64,000 nt of DNA. It comes from Neptunicoccus cionae (GTDB lineage Bacteria; Pseudomonadota; Alphaproteobacteria; Rhodobacterales; Rhodobacteraceae). The notes under the pieces were generated by a model. The model did no database searches. It was not told where the DNA came from and was given only the letters and a program-made list of their open reading frames with translations. Every line of letters starts with the position of its first letter. Position 1 is the first letter of the stretch. The translations under genes and the position numbers were made by a program. Shown here piece by piece: positions 26,656 to 34,658 of this stretch. The stretch is taken from assembly GCF_002860325.1 (NCBI RefSeq), contig NZ_PKOJ01000001.1:434001-498000 (forward strand). Direction: 5' to 3'.

Positions 26656-28251
26656 TTACCCCCCGTCGAACACGCCCTGATATTCCACCCGCAGGTCTTT
26701 TTTCAGGATCTTGCCGCTCGCGTTTTTGGGCAGTTGGGTCACGATCTCGATGTGTTTGGGGGATTTGAACCCTGCCAGATTTTCGCGGCAGTAGTCCATG
26801 AGTTGCTCTCGTGTCACCGATGATCCGTCCTTGGCCACAACGATGGCCGTCACGGCTTCGATCCATGTGGGGTGGGGAATGCCGAACACGGCGACTTCGG
26901 CCACATCCGGGTGGCGGAAGATGGCTTCTTCTACTTCGCGGCTGGCCACGTTTTCGCCGCCGGTTTTGATCATGTCCTTCTTGCGGTCCACAACATAGAG
27001 GTAGCCGTCCTCGTCAAACCGGCCGAGATCGCCGCTGTGGAACCAGCCGTTGGCGAAAGCTTCGGCCGTTTTTTCTGTGTCTTTGTAGTATTCAAGGATC
27101 AGATGCGGACTGCGGTGGACGATTTCGCCGACTTCTCCCACAGCTACGGGCTGGTCATTGTCATCCACGACACGGGTTTCCACGTTCAGCGCCGGACGCC
27201 CCGCAGAACCCAGTTTGGTCAACTGGTCCTCCGGTTGCAGGATGGTGGCGATGGGGGCCATTTCCGTCTGTCCGTAGAAGTTCCACAACTTCATGTTTGG
27301 CAGACGCTGCATCAGTTCCTCGATAATCGCGGTGGGCATGATGGAGGCGCCGTAATACCCCGCTTCAAGGCTGCTCAGGTCCCGTTTGTCAAAATCGGGG
27401 TGGCGCAGCAGGGCGATCCAGACGGTGGGCGGGCAGAACAGTTTGGTCACGCCTTCAGCTTCAATGGCTGCCAGCATTTCGGCTGGATCTGCCTTGTCAT
27501 GCAGAATGCTGGTAGCGCCGAGATAAAGGTCGGGCGACAGGAAACAGTCAAGCTGTGCGCAGTGGAACAGTGGCAGACAGTGCAGCGAGACCGCTTCGCC
27601 AGTCATCTTGCCGTCTACGATGCAGCTGATGTATTGCGCATAAAGCGCGCTGGAGGTCAGCAGCGCCCCTTTGGGGCGGGATTCCGTACCGCTGGTGTAC
27701 ATCATCTGGATCGGATCGTCCGGGTCCACATCGACCCAGACGTCACTGTCATCCGAATGATCCAGCAGAGTGGCGACCGGTTCCCATTGGTCAGGTGCGG
27801 TAACATCGGCGTGGGGGATCACAAAACGTTGCATGTCCGCCTTACCGAGCGCCGCCAGCGCCGCATCGGCGGTTGCGCAAAGCGCATCCTCTGCAACGAT
27901 GGCACCGGTACCGGAATGGTCGATGATATAGGCCACATCTTCAGCGTTCAGCATGAAATTCACAGGCGTTGTCACCGCGCCGATCCGCGCCAGCGCAAAG
28001 CGCAGCACCACAAAGGCGCGGTTGTTATGGCTGAGAAGGGCAACACGGTCGCCCTTTCGGATACCTTTTGCTTTCAGCCCGTTGGCCGCACGGTTCACTG
28101 CACGGTTCAGTTCGGCAAAGGTTTCGGAAACTCCGCGGAACTTCAGTGCAGCCTTTTGCGGTGTGCGCGCGGCAGATCGGTGCAGCAGATCGCCAAGTTG
28201 CTGGCTGCGGGCACGCCGGACCAGCGTCGTGTTTTGGGATGTCATTTCCAT
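26656..28251 (-). CDS. Acyl-CoA synthetase (class I adenylate-forming)
   Basis: 531-residue CoA ligase. It has the P-loop-like IQMMYTSGTESRPKGALLT (about residue 180; note SGTES where SGTTG is usual), LWNFYGQTEM, the hinge region GWFHSGDLGRFDEDGYLYVV and the C-terminal catalytic Lys in NASGKILKKDLR. It activates a carboxylic acid with ATP to the acyl-CoA. Last gene of an operon with two enoyl-CoA hydratases and a TRAP transporter, so it probably acts on the acid the TRAP system imports. An alternative ATG lies at 28245. Confidence 0.88.
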   Translation of the reverse strand: MEMTSQNTTLVRRARSQQLGDLLHRSAARTPQKAALKFRGVSETFAELNRAVNRAANGLKAKGIRKGDRVALLSHNNRAFVVLRFALARIGAVTTPVNFMLNAEDVAYIIDHSGTGAIVAEDALCATADAALAALGKADMQRFVIPHADVTAPDQWEPVATLLDHSDDSDVWVDVDPDDPIQMMYTSGTESRPKGALLTSSALYAQYISCIVDGKMTGEAVSLHCLPLFHCAQLDCFLSPDLYLGATSILHDKADPAEMLAAIEAEGVTKLFCPPTVWIALLRHPDFDKRDLSSLEAGYYGASIMPTAIIEELMQRLPNMKLWNFYGQTEMAPIATILQPEDQLTKLGSAGRPALNVETRVVDDNDQPVAVGEVGEIVHRSPHLILEYYKDTEKTAEAFANGWFHSGDLGRFDEDGYLYVVDRKKDMIKTGGENVASREVEEAIFRHPDVAEVAVFGIPHPTWIEAVTAIVVAKDGSSVTREQLMDYCRENLAGFKSPKHIEIVTQLPKNASGKILKKDLRVEYQGVFDGG

Positions 28252-28303
28252 AACTCCTAATTTGATAGTGCCGGACCGGTCCGGCCGATTTGTCGTATTG
28301 GGA

Positions 28304-29611
28304 TCAGTTCAGGAACTCGGGCAGGAACAGAACCAGCGCAGGGAAAGCCGAGAGCAGGGCCACGATGGCAAGGTCCATCACGATGAACCACATCACGCCA
28401 CGGAAGATCGCAGAGGTTTTTATCAGATCGCCCACGACGCTTTTGATGACAAAAACATTCATCCCGATCGGCGGTGTGATCATTCCGATTTCCAGCAGTT
28501 TGGTCAGCACGATGCCAAACCAAAGCAGGCTCCATCCCGAATTATCTACTACAGGGAGGATGATCGGCAGGGTCAGCAACATGGCCCCGATGGGTTCCAG
28601 AAACATGCCCATGAGCAGGTAAACCAGCACGATCCCAAGCATCAGCAGAGCAGGGTTGGAAGCTACGGACATAATGCCTGACGACAGATAGTCTCCGGCA
28701 CCCGAAAGCGCGAGAAACCGTGTCAGCAGGCTGGCCCCGATCGCAATGATCAACAGGGAAGCTGTGGTCATCGTGGTTTCGCGCGCCGCCTTGAGAAAGC
28801 GTTCGAGCGTCAGTTCGCCGCTGATCAGCGCAACGATACAAGCCAGAAATGCACCTACGGCTCCGGCTTCTGTAGGGGTAAAGATACCGCCAAACAGACC
28901 ACCAAAGATACCGATCATGATCAGGAAGATCGGCCAGGTGTCTTTAAGCGCAATGATCCGTTCGGACAGGCTGACCTTTTCATCCCGTTCCGGTGCCAGA
29001 TCAGGGTTCAGTTTGACCCGTACCAGCACAACAATGATATAGCCTACGGTCGTCAGGATACCTGCGCTGATGCCGCCCAGAAACAGTTTGGCAATAGAGA
29101 CCTGTGCGATCACGCCGTAAAGGATCAGGATAATCGAAGGCGGGATCAGCGCGCCAATGGTGCCGGCCACCGCTACCGTGCCTGTGGCCAGTTCCGGGTG
29201 ATATTTGTGCTTCATCATCTCGGGGATTGCGATCCGGCCCATTGCAGCGGAACAGGCAATGGAAGAACCGGATACAGCTGCAAAACCGGCAGAGCCGAAA
29301 ATCGCGGCAATTGCCAGCCCGCCCGGAATAGCAGAAAGCCAGATCCGTGCGGCATTGAACATGCCTTTGGTCAGCTGCGTGTGATAGCTGATGAACCCCA
29401 GAAACAGGAACATCGGAATAGAGCTGAGCACCCAGTTCGCAGTGAACTGGTAAGGGATAACCCCAAGCGCACCCCAGGCGACGCGGGACCCCATAAGCGA
29501 CCACAATCCGATGAAGGACACACCGATGAGGGACACGCCAATCGGTACCCTCAGGGCGATAAGTGCCATCAGGGAACCAAGGCCGGTCAGGCCAATTGCT
29601 ACATCAGTCAT
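28304..29611 (-). CDS. TRAP transporter large permease (DctM family)
   Basis: 435-residue inner-membrane protein with about 12 spans, the ion-coupled channel of a tripartite ATP-independent transporter. DctM features include the opening GLGSLMALIALRVPIGVSL, AGFAAVSGSSIACSAAMGRI, GTIGALIPPSIILILYG (GxxPPS motif) and the late ITPPIGMNVFVIKSV. The stop is followed by 52 nt before the ligase gene. It overlaps the small-permease gene by 8 nt. Uptake uses the sodium or proton gradient together with the periplasmic protein encoded at 30202. Confidence 0.92.
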   Translation of the reverse strand: MTDVAIGLTGLGSLMALIALRVPIGVSLIGVSFIGLWSLMGSRVAWGALGVIPYQFTANWVLSSIPMFLFLGFISYHTQLTKGMFNAARIWLSAIPGGLAIAAIFGSAGFAAVSGSSIACSAAMGRIAIPEMMKHKYHPELATGTVAVAGTIGALIPPSIILILYGVIAQVSIAKLFLGGISAGILTTVGYIIVVLVRVKLNPDLAPERDEKVSLSERIIALKDTWPIFLIMIGIFGGLFGGIFTPTEAGAVGAFLACIVALISGELTLERFLKAARETTMTTASLLIIAIGASLLTRFLALSGAGDYLSSGIMSVASNPALLMLGIVLVYLLMGMFLEPIGAMLLTLPIILPVVDNSGWSLLWFGIVLTKLLEIGMITPPIGMNVFVIKSVVGDLIKTSAIFRGVMWFIVMDLAIVALLSAFPALVLFLPEFLN

Positions 29612-30140
29612 GAACTATCTCATCATCTTCGAGTGTTTCGTTAAGTCCGTTGCGGGTCTTGAAAACCCGCACCAGTACTTTGTAGGCGGCGATCAGACAG
29701 ATCAGCGCGGCGCCAAACGGGATCGCCCAATAGCTTGGCCAGATCGCAATCAGACTGGAGCCTTGCTCCATCGAGGCGCCGGCATTGGTTTTCTTCATGG
29801 CTTCGGTATAGCCGCTGATGGCCAGCAGTCCGAATACGAAGAGGGTGAACAGGCCAGAGAAAGCGGACAGCCAGCCCTGTATCGTGCGGGGCAACATATC
29901 AGTTATAAACTCGACCGAGATATGGGAGTTTTTTTCTTCGGCGACACCAAGGGCAATGAACACGACGATAATCATGTAGTAATGGCCAACGATCACAATC
30001 GTACCCGTCAGCGGGGCATTGAACAGATATCTGCCCACCACGTCTGCTGTCACATGCAGCATCATCAAAACGATGCATATCGTCCCGAGTAACGATCCGA
30101 TCTTTGTCAGTCCTGACAGGGCTTTCCCCACATGAATCAT
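29604..30140 (-). CDS. TRAP transporter small permease (DctQ family)
   Basis: 178 residues with four hydrophobic spans, the partner of the large permease. Visible family features: LLGTICIVLMMLHVTADVVG in span one with RYLFNAPLTGTIVIVGHYYM after it, EEKNSHISVEFITDMLP between spans two and three, and WAIPFGAALICLIAAYKVLV in span four. Its start is 61 nt after the binding-protein gene. Overlap with the large-permease start suggests coupled translation. Confidence 0.87.
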   Translation of the reverse strand: MIHVGKALSGLTKIGSLLGTICIVLMMLHVTADVVGRYLFNAPLTGTIVIVGHYYMIIVVFIALGVAEEKNSHISVEFITDMLPRTIQGWLSAFSGLFTLFVFGLLAISGYTEAMKKTNAGASMEQGSSLIAIWPSYWAIPFGAALICLIAAYKVLVRVFKTRNGLNETLEDDEIVHD

Positions 30141-30201
30141 CCGATTCCTCCCCTAAAATCCGTGTCAGGTGCCAGCGGTTTGCGCTGGCACCTGCGTTTG
30201 A

Positions 30202-31338
30202 TTATTTGCCGTAGCTGCTGACGTCGATCTTGGAGTAGATCTCGTTCCAGTAAAGCTCGGTCAGTGCATCAGCGGTTTCAACGCCTGCTGTCAGCTCTGT
30301 CCAGCGGCCCAGAAGCTCGCGCAGTTTGTCGGCTGCTTCCGTGCCGTTTTCCAGACCGAAACGGTCTTTATAAACAGTCGCAACGTTCTTTACGTCATTG
30401 GCGATGAATTCGCGGTTCATTGCAACAAGGCTCTCAGAAGCCGGACCGTACTCGATCCCCAGCTCAGGCGATTTGGCCTTACCGGCGGCGGCTTCGTCCA
30501 GATACACCCATGTCATTTCAGAGGCGAGCTTGGCGCTGGCTTTCATCACAGCGGATTTGCCGTTTTCGGACAGGCCGTTCCAACGGTCTTTGTTCATCAT
30601 TGTCGGAACGGTGAACTGGCCACCTGGCAGCCCTGTGTAGAGGTATTTCACCACCTCGATGAAGCTGAAGTTCACATAATCTGCAGTGTTGGAGGCTGTG
30701 CAATCCAGAACGCCCTGATTAAGCGCTTCGAAGGTTTCGTTCACAGACATGGACACCGGAACAGCGCCAACGGTTTCGGCCCAACGGGACCAGTATGCAC
30801 CTGCAGTCCGGATACGTTTACCCTTCAGGTCTTCCGGCGAGTTCAGCGGCACAACACATTGAAGCGCATAGGATGTGGTCATGCCAGCACCCAGATACAC
30901 CTGATTTTGCTTTGCAGTTTCGCTCAGGCAGTCGGGGCAGTTCAGCATGACATATTCTGTCAGCGCACCGGCAAAGGCAGCGGAACTGATTTCGCCGGAG
31001 AATTCTTCGAGTTCTACCAGTTGGGAGAATTCCGAGATCATATTCAGGTTTGGAAATTCAGCCGGAAAGTAAGGTGTCAGGATCGCAGCGGAGTCCGCCA
31101 GACCATCGCGTACACCGGCGTTGCCTTCTGCAAAAGACAGCAGGGACAGCGGGAACACCCGCATGGTCAGTTCGCCACCGGAGTTTTCCTCGATCGCTTC
31201 TGCATAGGATTCCAGAACCGCTGTAGGTTTGGAATTTGGCGGCCAGCCGCCTGCAAAGCTGAGCTGGTCGGCTTGGACAGCCGGAGCAAGCGCCAGCAGG
31301 GAAGCCCCTGCGAGTACTGATTTAATCATACGTTTCAT
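30202..31338 (-). CDS. TRAP transporter substrate-binding protein (DctP family)
   Basis: 378-residue periplasmic solute-binding protein with a signal peptide (MKRMIKSVLAGASLLALAPAVQA). DctP-type features include GKRIRTAGAYWSRWAETVGA (the region holding the carboxylate-binding Arg in TRAP proteins), PVSMSVNETFEALNQGVLDC and a late GLSENGKSAVMKASAKLA. A carboxylate ligand is expected; the flanking CoA ligase and hydratases suggest a short or medium organic acid. It is separated by 158 nt from the hydratase gene before it, enough for an extra promoter or a processing site. Confidence 0.88.
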   Translation of the reverse strand: MKRMIKSVLAGASLLALAPAVQADQLSFAGGWPPNSKPTAVLESYAEAIEENSGGELTMRVFPLSLLSFAEGNAGVRDGLADSAAILTPYFPAEFPNLNMISEFSQLVELEEFSGEISSAAFAGALTEYVMLNCPDCLSETAKQNQVYLGAGMTTSYALQCVVPLNSPEDLKGKRIRTAGAYWSRWAETVGAVPVSMSVNETFEALNQGVLDCTASNTADYVNFSFIEVVKYLYTGLPGGQFTVPTMMNKDRWNGLSENGKSAVMKASAKLASEMTWVYLDEAAAGKAKSPELGIEYGPASESLVAMNREFIANDVKNVATVYKDRFGLENGTEAADKLRELLGRWTELTAGVETADALTELYWNEIYSKIDVSSYGK

Positions 31339-31496
31339 TTATTATCTTCCTCCTGTTTGTATTCCGGATGCCGGAACGGTCGTTTTGAACGAAAGTCTCC
31401 TGCCCCGTTCCTCTCGGGGTGGAATGTCTTGTGATCCTTTGGAGGGGATCTCCGCACCGGAAGTCGTTCACCTCCGGGGGTGTTCTTGTCGCGCGG

Positions 31497-32273
31497 TTAC
31501 GCTTGGAACCGTGGCGCGCGTTTTTCCTTGAATGCCGCCAGCCCTTCGGCGAAATCGCTGGTTTCGCCGGCTTCTTTTTGCAACTTGCGTTCGGTTGCCA
31601 GAGTCGTGGCAAAATCGCTATCCGCAGCGGCCCACGCGGCTTTGCGGATAAGGCTGTAGCTTTGGGACGGACCCTGCGCCAGCCGCGCTGCGATTTCGAA
31701 TGCAGCAGTTTCAACCGCATCGTCTTCTGCAACCCGGGTGATCAATCCCCAGTCCAGTGCCAGTTCGGCCGGAAGTTTTTCGGCCAGCAGCATCATTTCC
31801 ATGGCGCGGACCCGCCCGACCGCTTTGGTCAGCAGCCACGTCGCACCGCCATCGGGGATCAGGCCGATGCGGGCGAATGCCTCCAGAAAATAGGCGTTTT
31901 TGCCAGCCACGATGATGTCACAAGCCAGCGCAATAGACGCACCGACACCCGCTGCTGCACCACGCACGGCGCTGATGACCGGTACTTCCAGATCGCGGAT
32001 GGTCAGCATCAGCGGGTTGTATTCTTTTTCCAGTGTCTCCCCGACGTCAAAACCGGTGGTGTCATCGGGCATCGCAGCGTTCAGGTTGGCCCCGGCAGAA
32101 AATGCCCGCTCGCTGCCCGCAAGGACGATGGCCCGCGCGGTTTTCGCCTCGCTCAAAAGCAGGTCACGCAAGGCGCTGGCCATATCCGCTGTCATGGCGT
32201 TCATGGCTTTGGGATCGTTCAGACGCAGGGTCGTGACCCCGTCCTTGCGCTCTACCAAAATCTTGTCTGTCAT
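31497..32273 (-). CDS. Enoyl-CoA hydratase/isomerase family protein, copy 2 (PaaG-like)
   Basis: 258-residue crotonase-fold enzyme. The oxyanion-hole segments are visible (AFSAGANLNAAM and VRGAAAGVGASIALACDI). The active-site loop reads RIGLIPDGGATWLLTKAVG, with Asp rather than Glu at the second acidic position, as in PaaG-type isomerases/hydratases. The ATG at 32273 follows GGGAGG at 8 nt. It lies 27 nt after the first hydratase gene. Hydratase and isomerase activity cannot be separated from sequence; an acyl-CoA intermediate of the imported acid is the likely substrate. Confidence 0.87.
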   Translation of the reverse strand: MTDKILVERKDGVTTLRLNDPKAMNAMTADMASALRDLLLSEAKTARAIVLAGSERAFSAGANLNAAMPDDTTGFDVGETLEKEYNPLMLTIRDLEVPVISAVRGAAAGVGASIALACDIIVAGKNAYFLEAFARIGLIPDGGATWLLTKAVGRVRAMEMMLLAEKLPAELALDWGLITRVAEDDAVETAAFEIAARLAQGPSQSYSLIRKAAWAAADSDFATTLATERKLQKEAGETSDFAEGLAAFKEKRAPRFQA

Positions 32274-32300
32274 TGCGTGTCCTCCCAACACATTAATGGA

Positions 32301-33176
32301 TCAGGCCCAGGGGGGCTCGTTCCACCAGGGGAAAAATCCGGGCATGTCCGTGCTGACACGATCAGGAAATTCCGCTGGTCGTTTTTCAAAGAAACTGGCG
32401 ACGCCTTCGGCAGAATCGGCCTGTACGCTGCGGGCAGCCACAGCGCGGCTGTCGATCTGGTGCGCCATCATCGGATGGGGTGCGCCGGACATCTGCCATA
32501 GCATCTGGCGGGTCATTGCCACAGACACAGGTGCTGCGTTATCCGCAATATCGCGTGCGATTTCGTAAGCTGCGGGCAACAGGTCGTCGGGTGCGTGAAC
32601 AGAACGTATCAATCCGGCTTCCAGCGCTTCTTCGGCGCCAAAAACGCGGCCCGAATAACACCACTCCAGCGCGGTGGACAGGCCGACAGCGCGGGACAGG
32701 AACCAGCTTGACGCCGCTTCAGGCACGATGCCGCGACGGGCAAAAACAAAGCCGAACTTGGCATTGTCCGAGGCGATGCGAATATCCATCGGCAGCTGCA
32801 TGGTGCTGCCGATCCCGACGGACGGGCCGTTCACTGCAGCGATTACCGGCTTGAGACATCGAAACAGGCGCAATGCCAGCATCCCGCCGGAATCACGGTT
32901 CTGGGGGTTGTTCCATGCGGTGGGATCCGTGGATTTCGGGTCAAGATCTGCCGAGGAAAACGCGTTCAAGTCATCAAGATCGGCACCGGCACAAAATCCG
33001 CGCCCTGCACCTGTCACCACAATGGCGCGCACGTCGTCGTCCGCATCGGCCATGTCGAGTGCCGCAATCATTTCTTCCATCATGGTGTTGTTGAACGCGT
33101 TCAGCTTTTCGGGCCGGTTCAAGGTCAATGTCATGATGTTGTCGGCAACATCGGTCAGAATGGTGTCAAAGCTCAT
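32301..33176 (-). CDS. Enoyl-CoA hydratase/isomerase family protein, copy 1
   Basis: 291-residue crotonase-fold enzyme. Features: RGFCAGADLDDLN for the first oxyanion-hole element, VNGPSVGIGSTMQLPMDIRI for the second and RRGIVPEAASSWFLSRAVG with Glu in the active-site loop. It therefore differs from its neighbour at the catalytic position, which argues for two successive steps rather than redundancy. The frame is open to 33290, but the ATG at 33176 follows GGAGG at 6 nt. First gene of the operon running to 26656, with operator 2 about 93 nt upstream. Confidence 0.87.
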   Translation of the reverse strand: MSFDTILTDVADNIMTLTLNRPEKLNAFNNTMMEEMIAALDMADADDDVRAIVVTGAGRGFCAGADLDDLNAFSSADLDPKSTDPTAWNNPQNRDSGGMLALRLFRCLKPVIAAVNGPSVGIGSTMQLPMDIRIASDNAKFGFVFARRGIVPEAASSWFLSRAVGLSTALEWCYSGRVFGAEEALEAGLIRSVHAPDDLLPAAYEIARDIADNAAPVSVAMTRQMLWQMSGAPHPMMAHQIDSRAVAARSVQADSAEGVASFFEKRPAEFPDRVSTDMPGFFPWWNEPPWA

Positions 33177-33268
33177 TCCCTGCCTCCTGCAACGCGCGCT
33201 TGCAAGGGGTAGGCGGGAGTTCTGCAACATTGGAAACAGGCCGTTGGGCGCATACCGAGAAATCTCAA

Positions 33269-33285
33269 TTAGTGTCTGACAGTAG
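33269..33285. promoter_or_regulatory. Palindromic operator 2
   Basis: TTAGTGTC-T-GACAGTAG: left half perfect, right half 6 of 8 against TTAGTGTC-N-GACACTAA. It lies 93 nt before the first hydratase start. Confidence 0.65.
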
Positions 33286-33477
33286 TACACTGATTAGAAT
33301 CGCCGTCCCTGTCAATATTATTGTCGTTTGACGCTACGGAGGGTGGGACCGGCGCTGACAGAAGCGGATGCTAGTTTAAGCTGACCAGCGTGCCCAGCCC
33401 GTTCTCGCCATTGCGCCGTAAGGTTATTTTGCGATTTAGCAAAAACCGTTGACCGCGCGAAGTCCGCTATTTATGTC

Positions 33478-33494
33478 CTAATGTCATACACTAA
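33478..33494. promoter_or_regulatory. Palindromic operator 3
   Basis: CTAATGTC-A-TACACTAA: left half 6 of 8, right half 7 of 8 against the shared ideal palindrome. It lies 36 nt before the start of the kinase gene, so a bound protein would overlap the promoter. Confidence 0.62.
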
Positions 33495-33529
33495 TTTTTC
33501 TGAAACCGCAACTGCGAGACTGAAGACAC

Positions 33530-34561
33530 ATGGCCATTCAACCCGACTTTGATCCCCGCGAACTGGAGAGTGTTCTGGGAGAGCCTGTGAAGCTTGCTCC
33601 GGTCACAAGCGGGCAGTCCAATCCGACATGGTTCCTCAGCACTGCCACTCGGGAATTGGTTCTGCGGAAGAAACCTGCAGGTGCAACAGCGTCAAGCGCC
33701 CACGCGGTTGACCGCGAGCATCGCGTCATGTCGGCTCTGGCTGACAGCGAAGTGCCGGTCCCTGCGATGGTAATGTTCGAAGCGGATCCGACGGTGATCG
33801 GAACGCCTTTCTATCTGATGGAAAGACTCTACGGTCATGTGTCAGAAGTCAGTGACCTGCCCGCGCTAGACCCTGCCGACAGGGGGGCGGTATTTCAGGA
33901 TGCGGCGCGTGTTTTGGCAGAGGTACACAAGGTCGACTGGCAGCGTGCGGGACTTTCCGATTACGGCAAAGCGAGTGATTACTACCCCCGTCAGGTTCGC
34001 CGCTGGGCACGTCAGTGGGACACTGCGAAGGCGGCGGGCATGGAAAAGACGTTTTGCGACCGGATTGATGCACTGGCAGGGTGGTTTGCAGACAATATAC
34101 CAGTCGAAAGCCCGACAACGCTGGTGCATGGCGATTACCGGATTGGGAATCTGATGTACGGCACCGATCCGGCAGGTATCGTCGCTGTGCTTGACTGGGA
34201 ACTTTCTACGCTGGGCGATCCACTTTCGGATTTGGCGCACTGGATGATGTTTTACGCGCTTTCACCGGATCAGATGGGGGGACTGGCAGGGCTGGACCTC
34301 GCAACGCTCGGGATTCCGGACGGAGTGGCCTTTCTGGACCATTATCGCGCCAGTGGCGGGTGTGAAGCGCCGCTGACCCGGTTCCACCGTGCCTTCGCCT
34401 TGTACCGCATGTCGGTCATTCTTGCCGGTATCACCGCGCGGGCCAAGGCGGGACAGGCGGCCCACGATGATGCGGTTGCCGTTGGTGCAATGGCCCCCCA
34501 GTTTGCATTACTGGCCGAATCTCTGCTCTCTTCTGACAAAGCGCAGCAGGCTGTAGGGTAA
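33530..34561 (+). CDS. APH-type phosphotransferase (ACAD10/11-kinase-like, LvaA-like)
   Basis: 343-residue kinase of the aminoglycoside phosphotransferase superfamily, in the group that in animals is fused to the acyl-CoA dehydrogenase of ACAD10/11. Visible motifs: GQSNPTWFLSTATRELVLRK in the nucleotide lobe, PFYLMERLYGHV at the hinge, catalytic LVHGDYRIGNLMY (HxDxxxxN) and AVLDWELSTLGDPLSDLAHW for metal binding. Related enzymes phosphorylate 4-hydroxyacyl-CoA thioesters before a dehydrogenase-like enzyme removes the phosphate. Followed 97 nt on by an acyl-CoA ligase gene; operator 3 lies directly upstream. Class firm, substrate inferred. Confidence 0.83.
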   Translation: MAIQPDFDPRELESVLGEPVKLAPVTSGQSNPTWFLSTATRELVLRKKPAGATASSAHAVDREHRVMSALADSEVPVPAMVMFEADPTVIGTPFYLMERLYGHVSEVSDLPALDPADRGAVFQDAARVLAEVHKVDWQRAGLSDYGKASDYYPRQVRRWARQWDTAKAAGMEKTFCDRIDALAGWFADNIPVESPTTLVHGDYRIGNLMYGTDPAGIVAVLDWELSTLGDPLSDLAHWMMFYALSPDQMGGLAGLDLATLGIPDGVAFLDHYRASGGCEAPLTRFHRAFALYRMSVILAGITARAKAGQAAHDDAVAVGAMAPQFALLAESLLSSDKAQQAVG

Positions 34562-34658
34562 TCGCGCAGCAACGTCGTTGTTGAACCGCGTTTGGCGCGC
34601 ATCTAGCCTTCGTCAAACCGCCGATGCGACCCGAACGCCCCTTCAAGAAAGTTCCGAT

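Larger units (their letters stand above)
33177..33529. other. Divergent intergenic control region
   Basis: 353 nt with no gene. It separates the hydratase-TRAP-ligase operon (leftward) from the kinase-ligase pair (rightward) and contains one operator-like palindrome near each end (33269-33285 and 33478-33494). The middle, about 33300-33440, shows nothing I can name. Confidence 0.5.
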
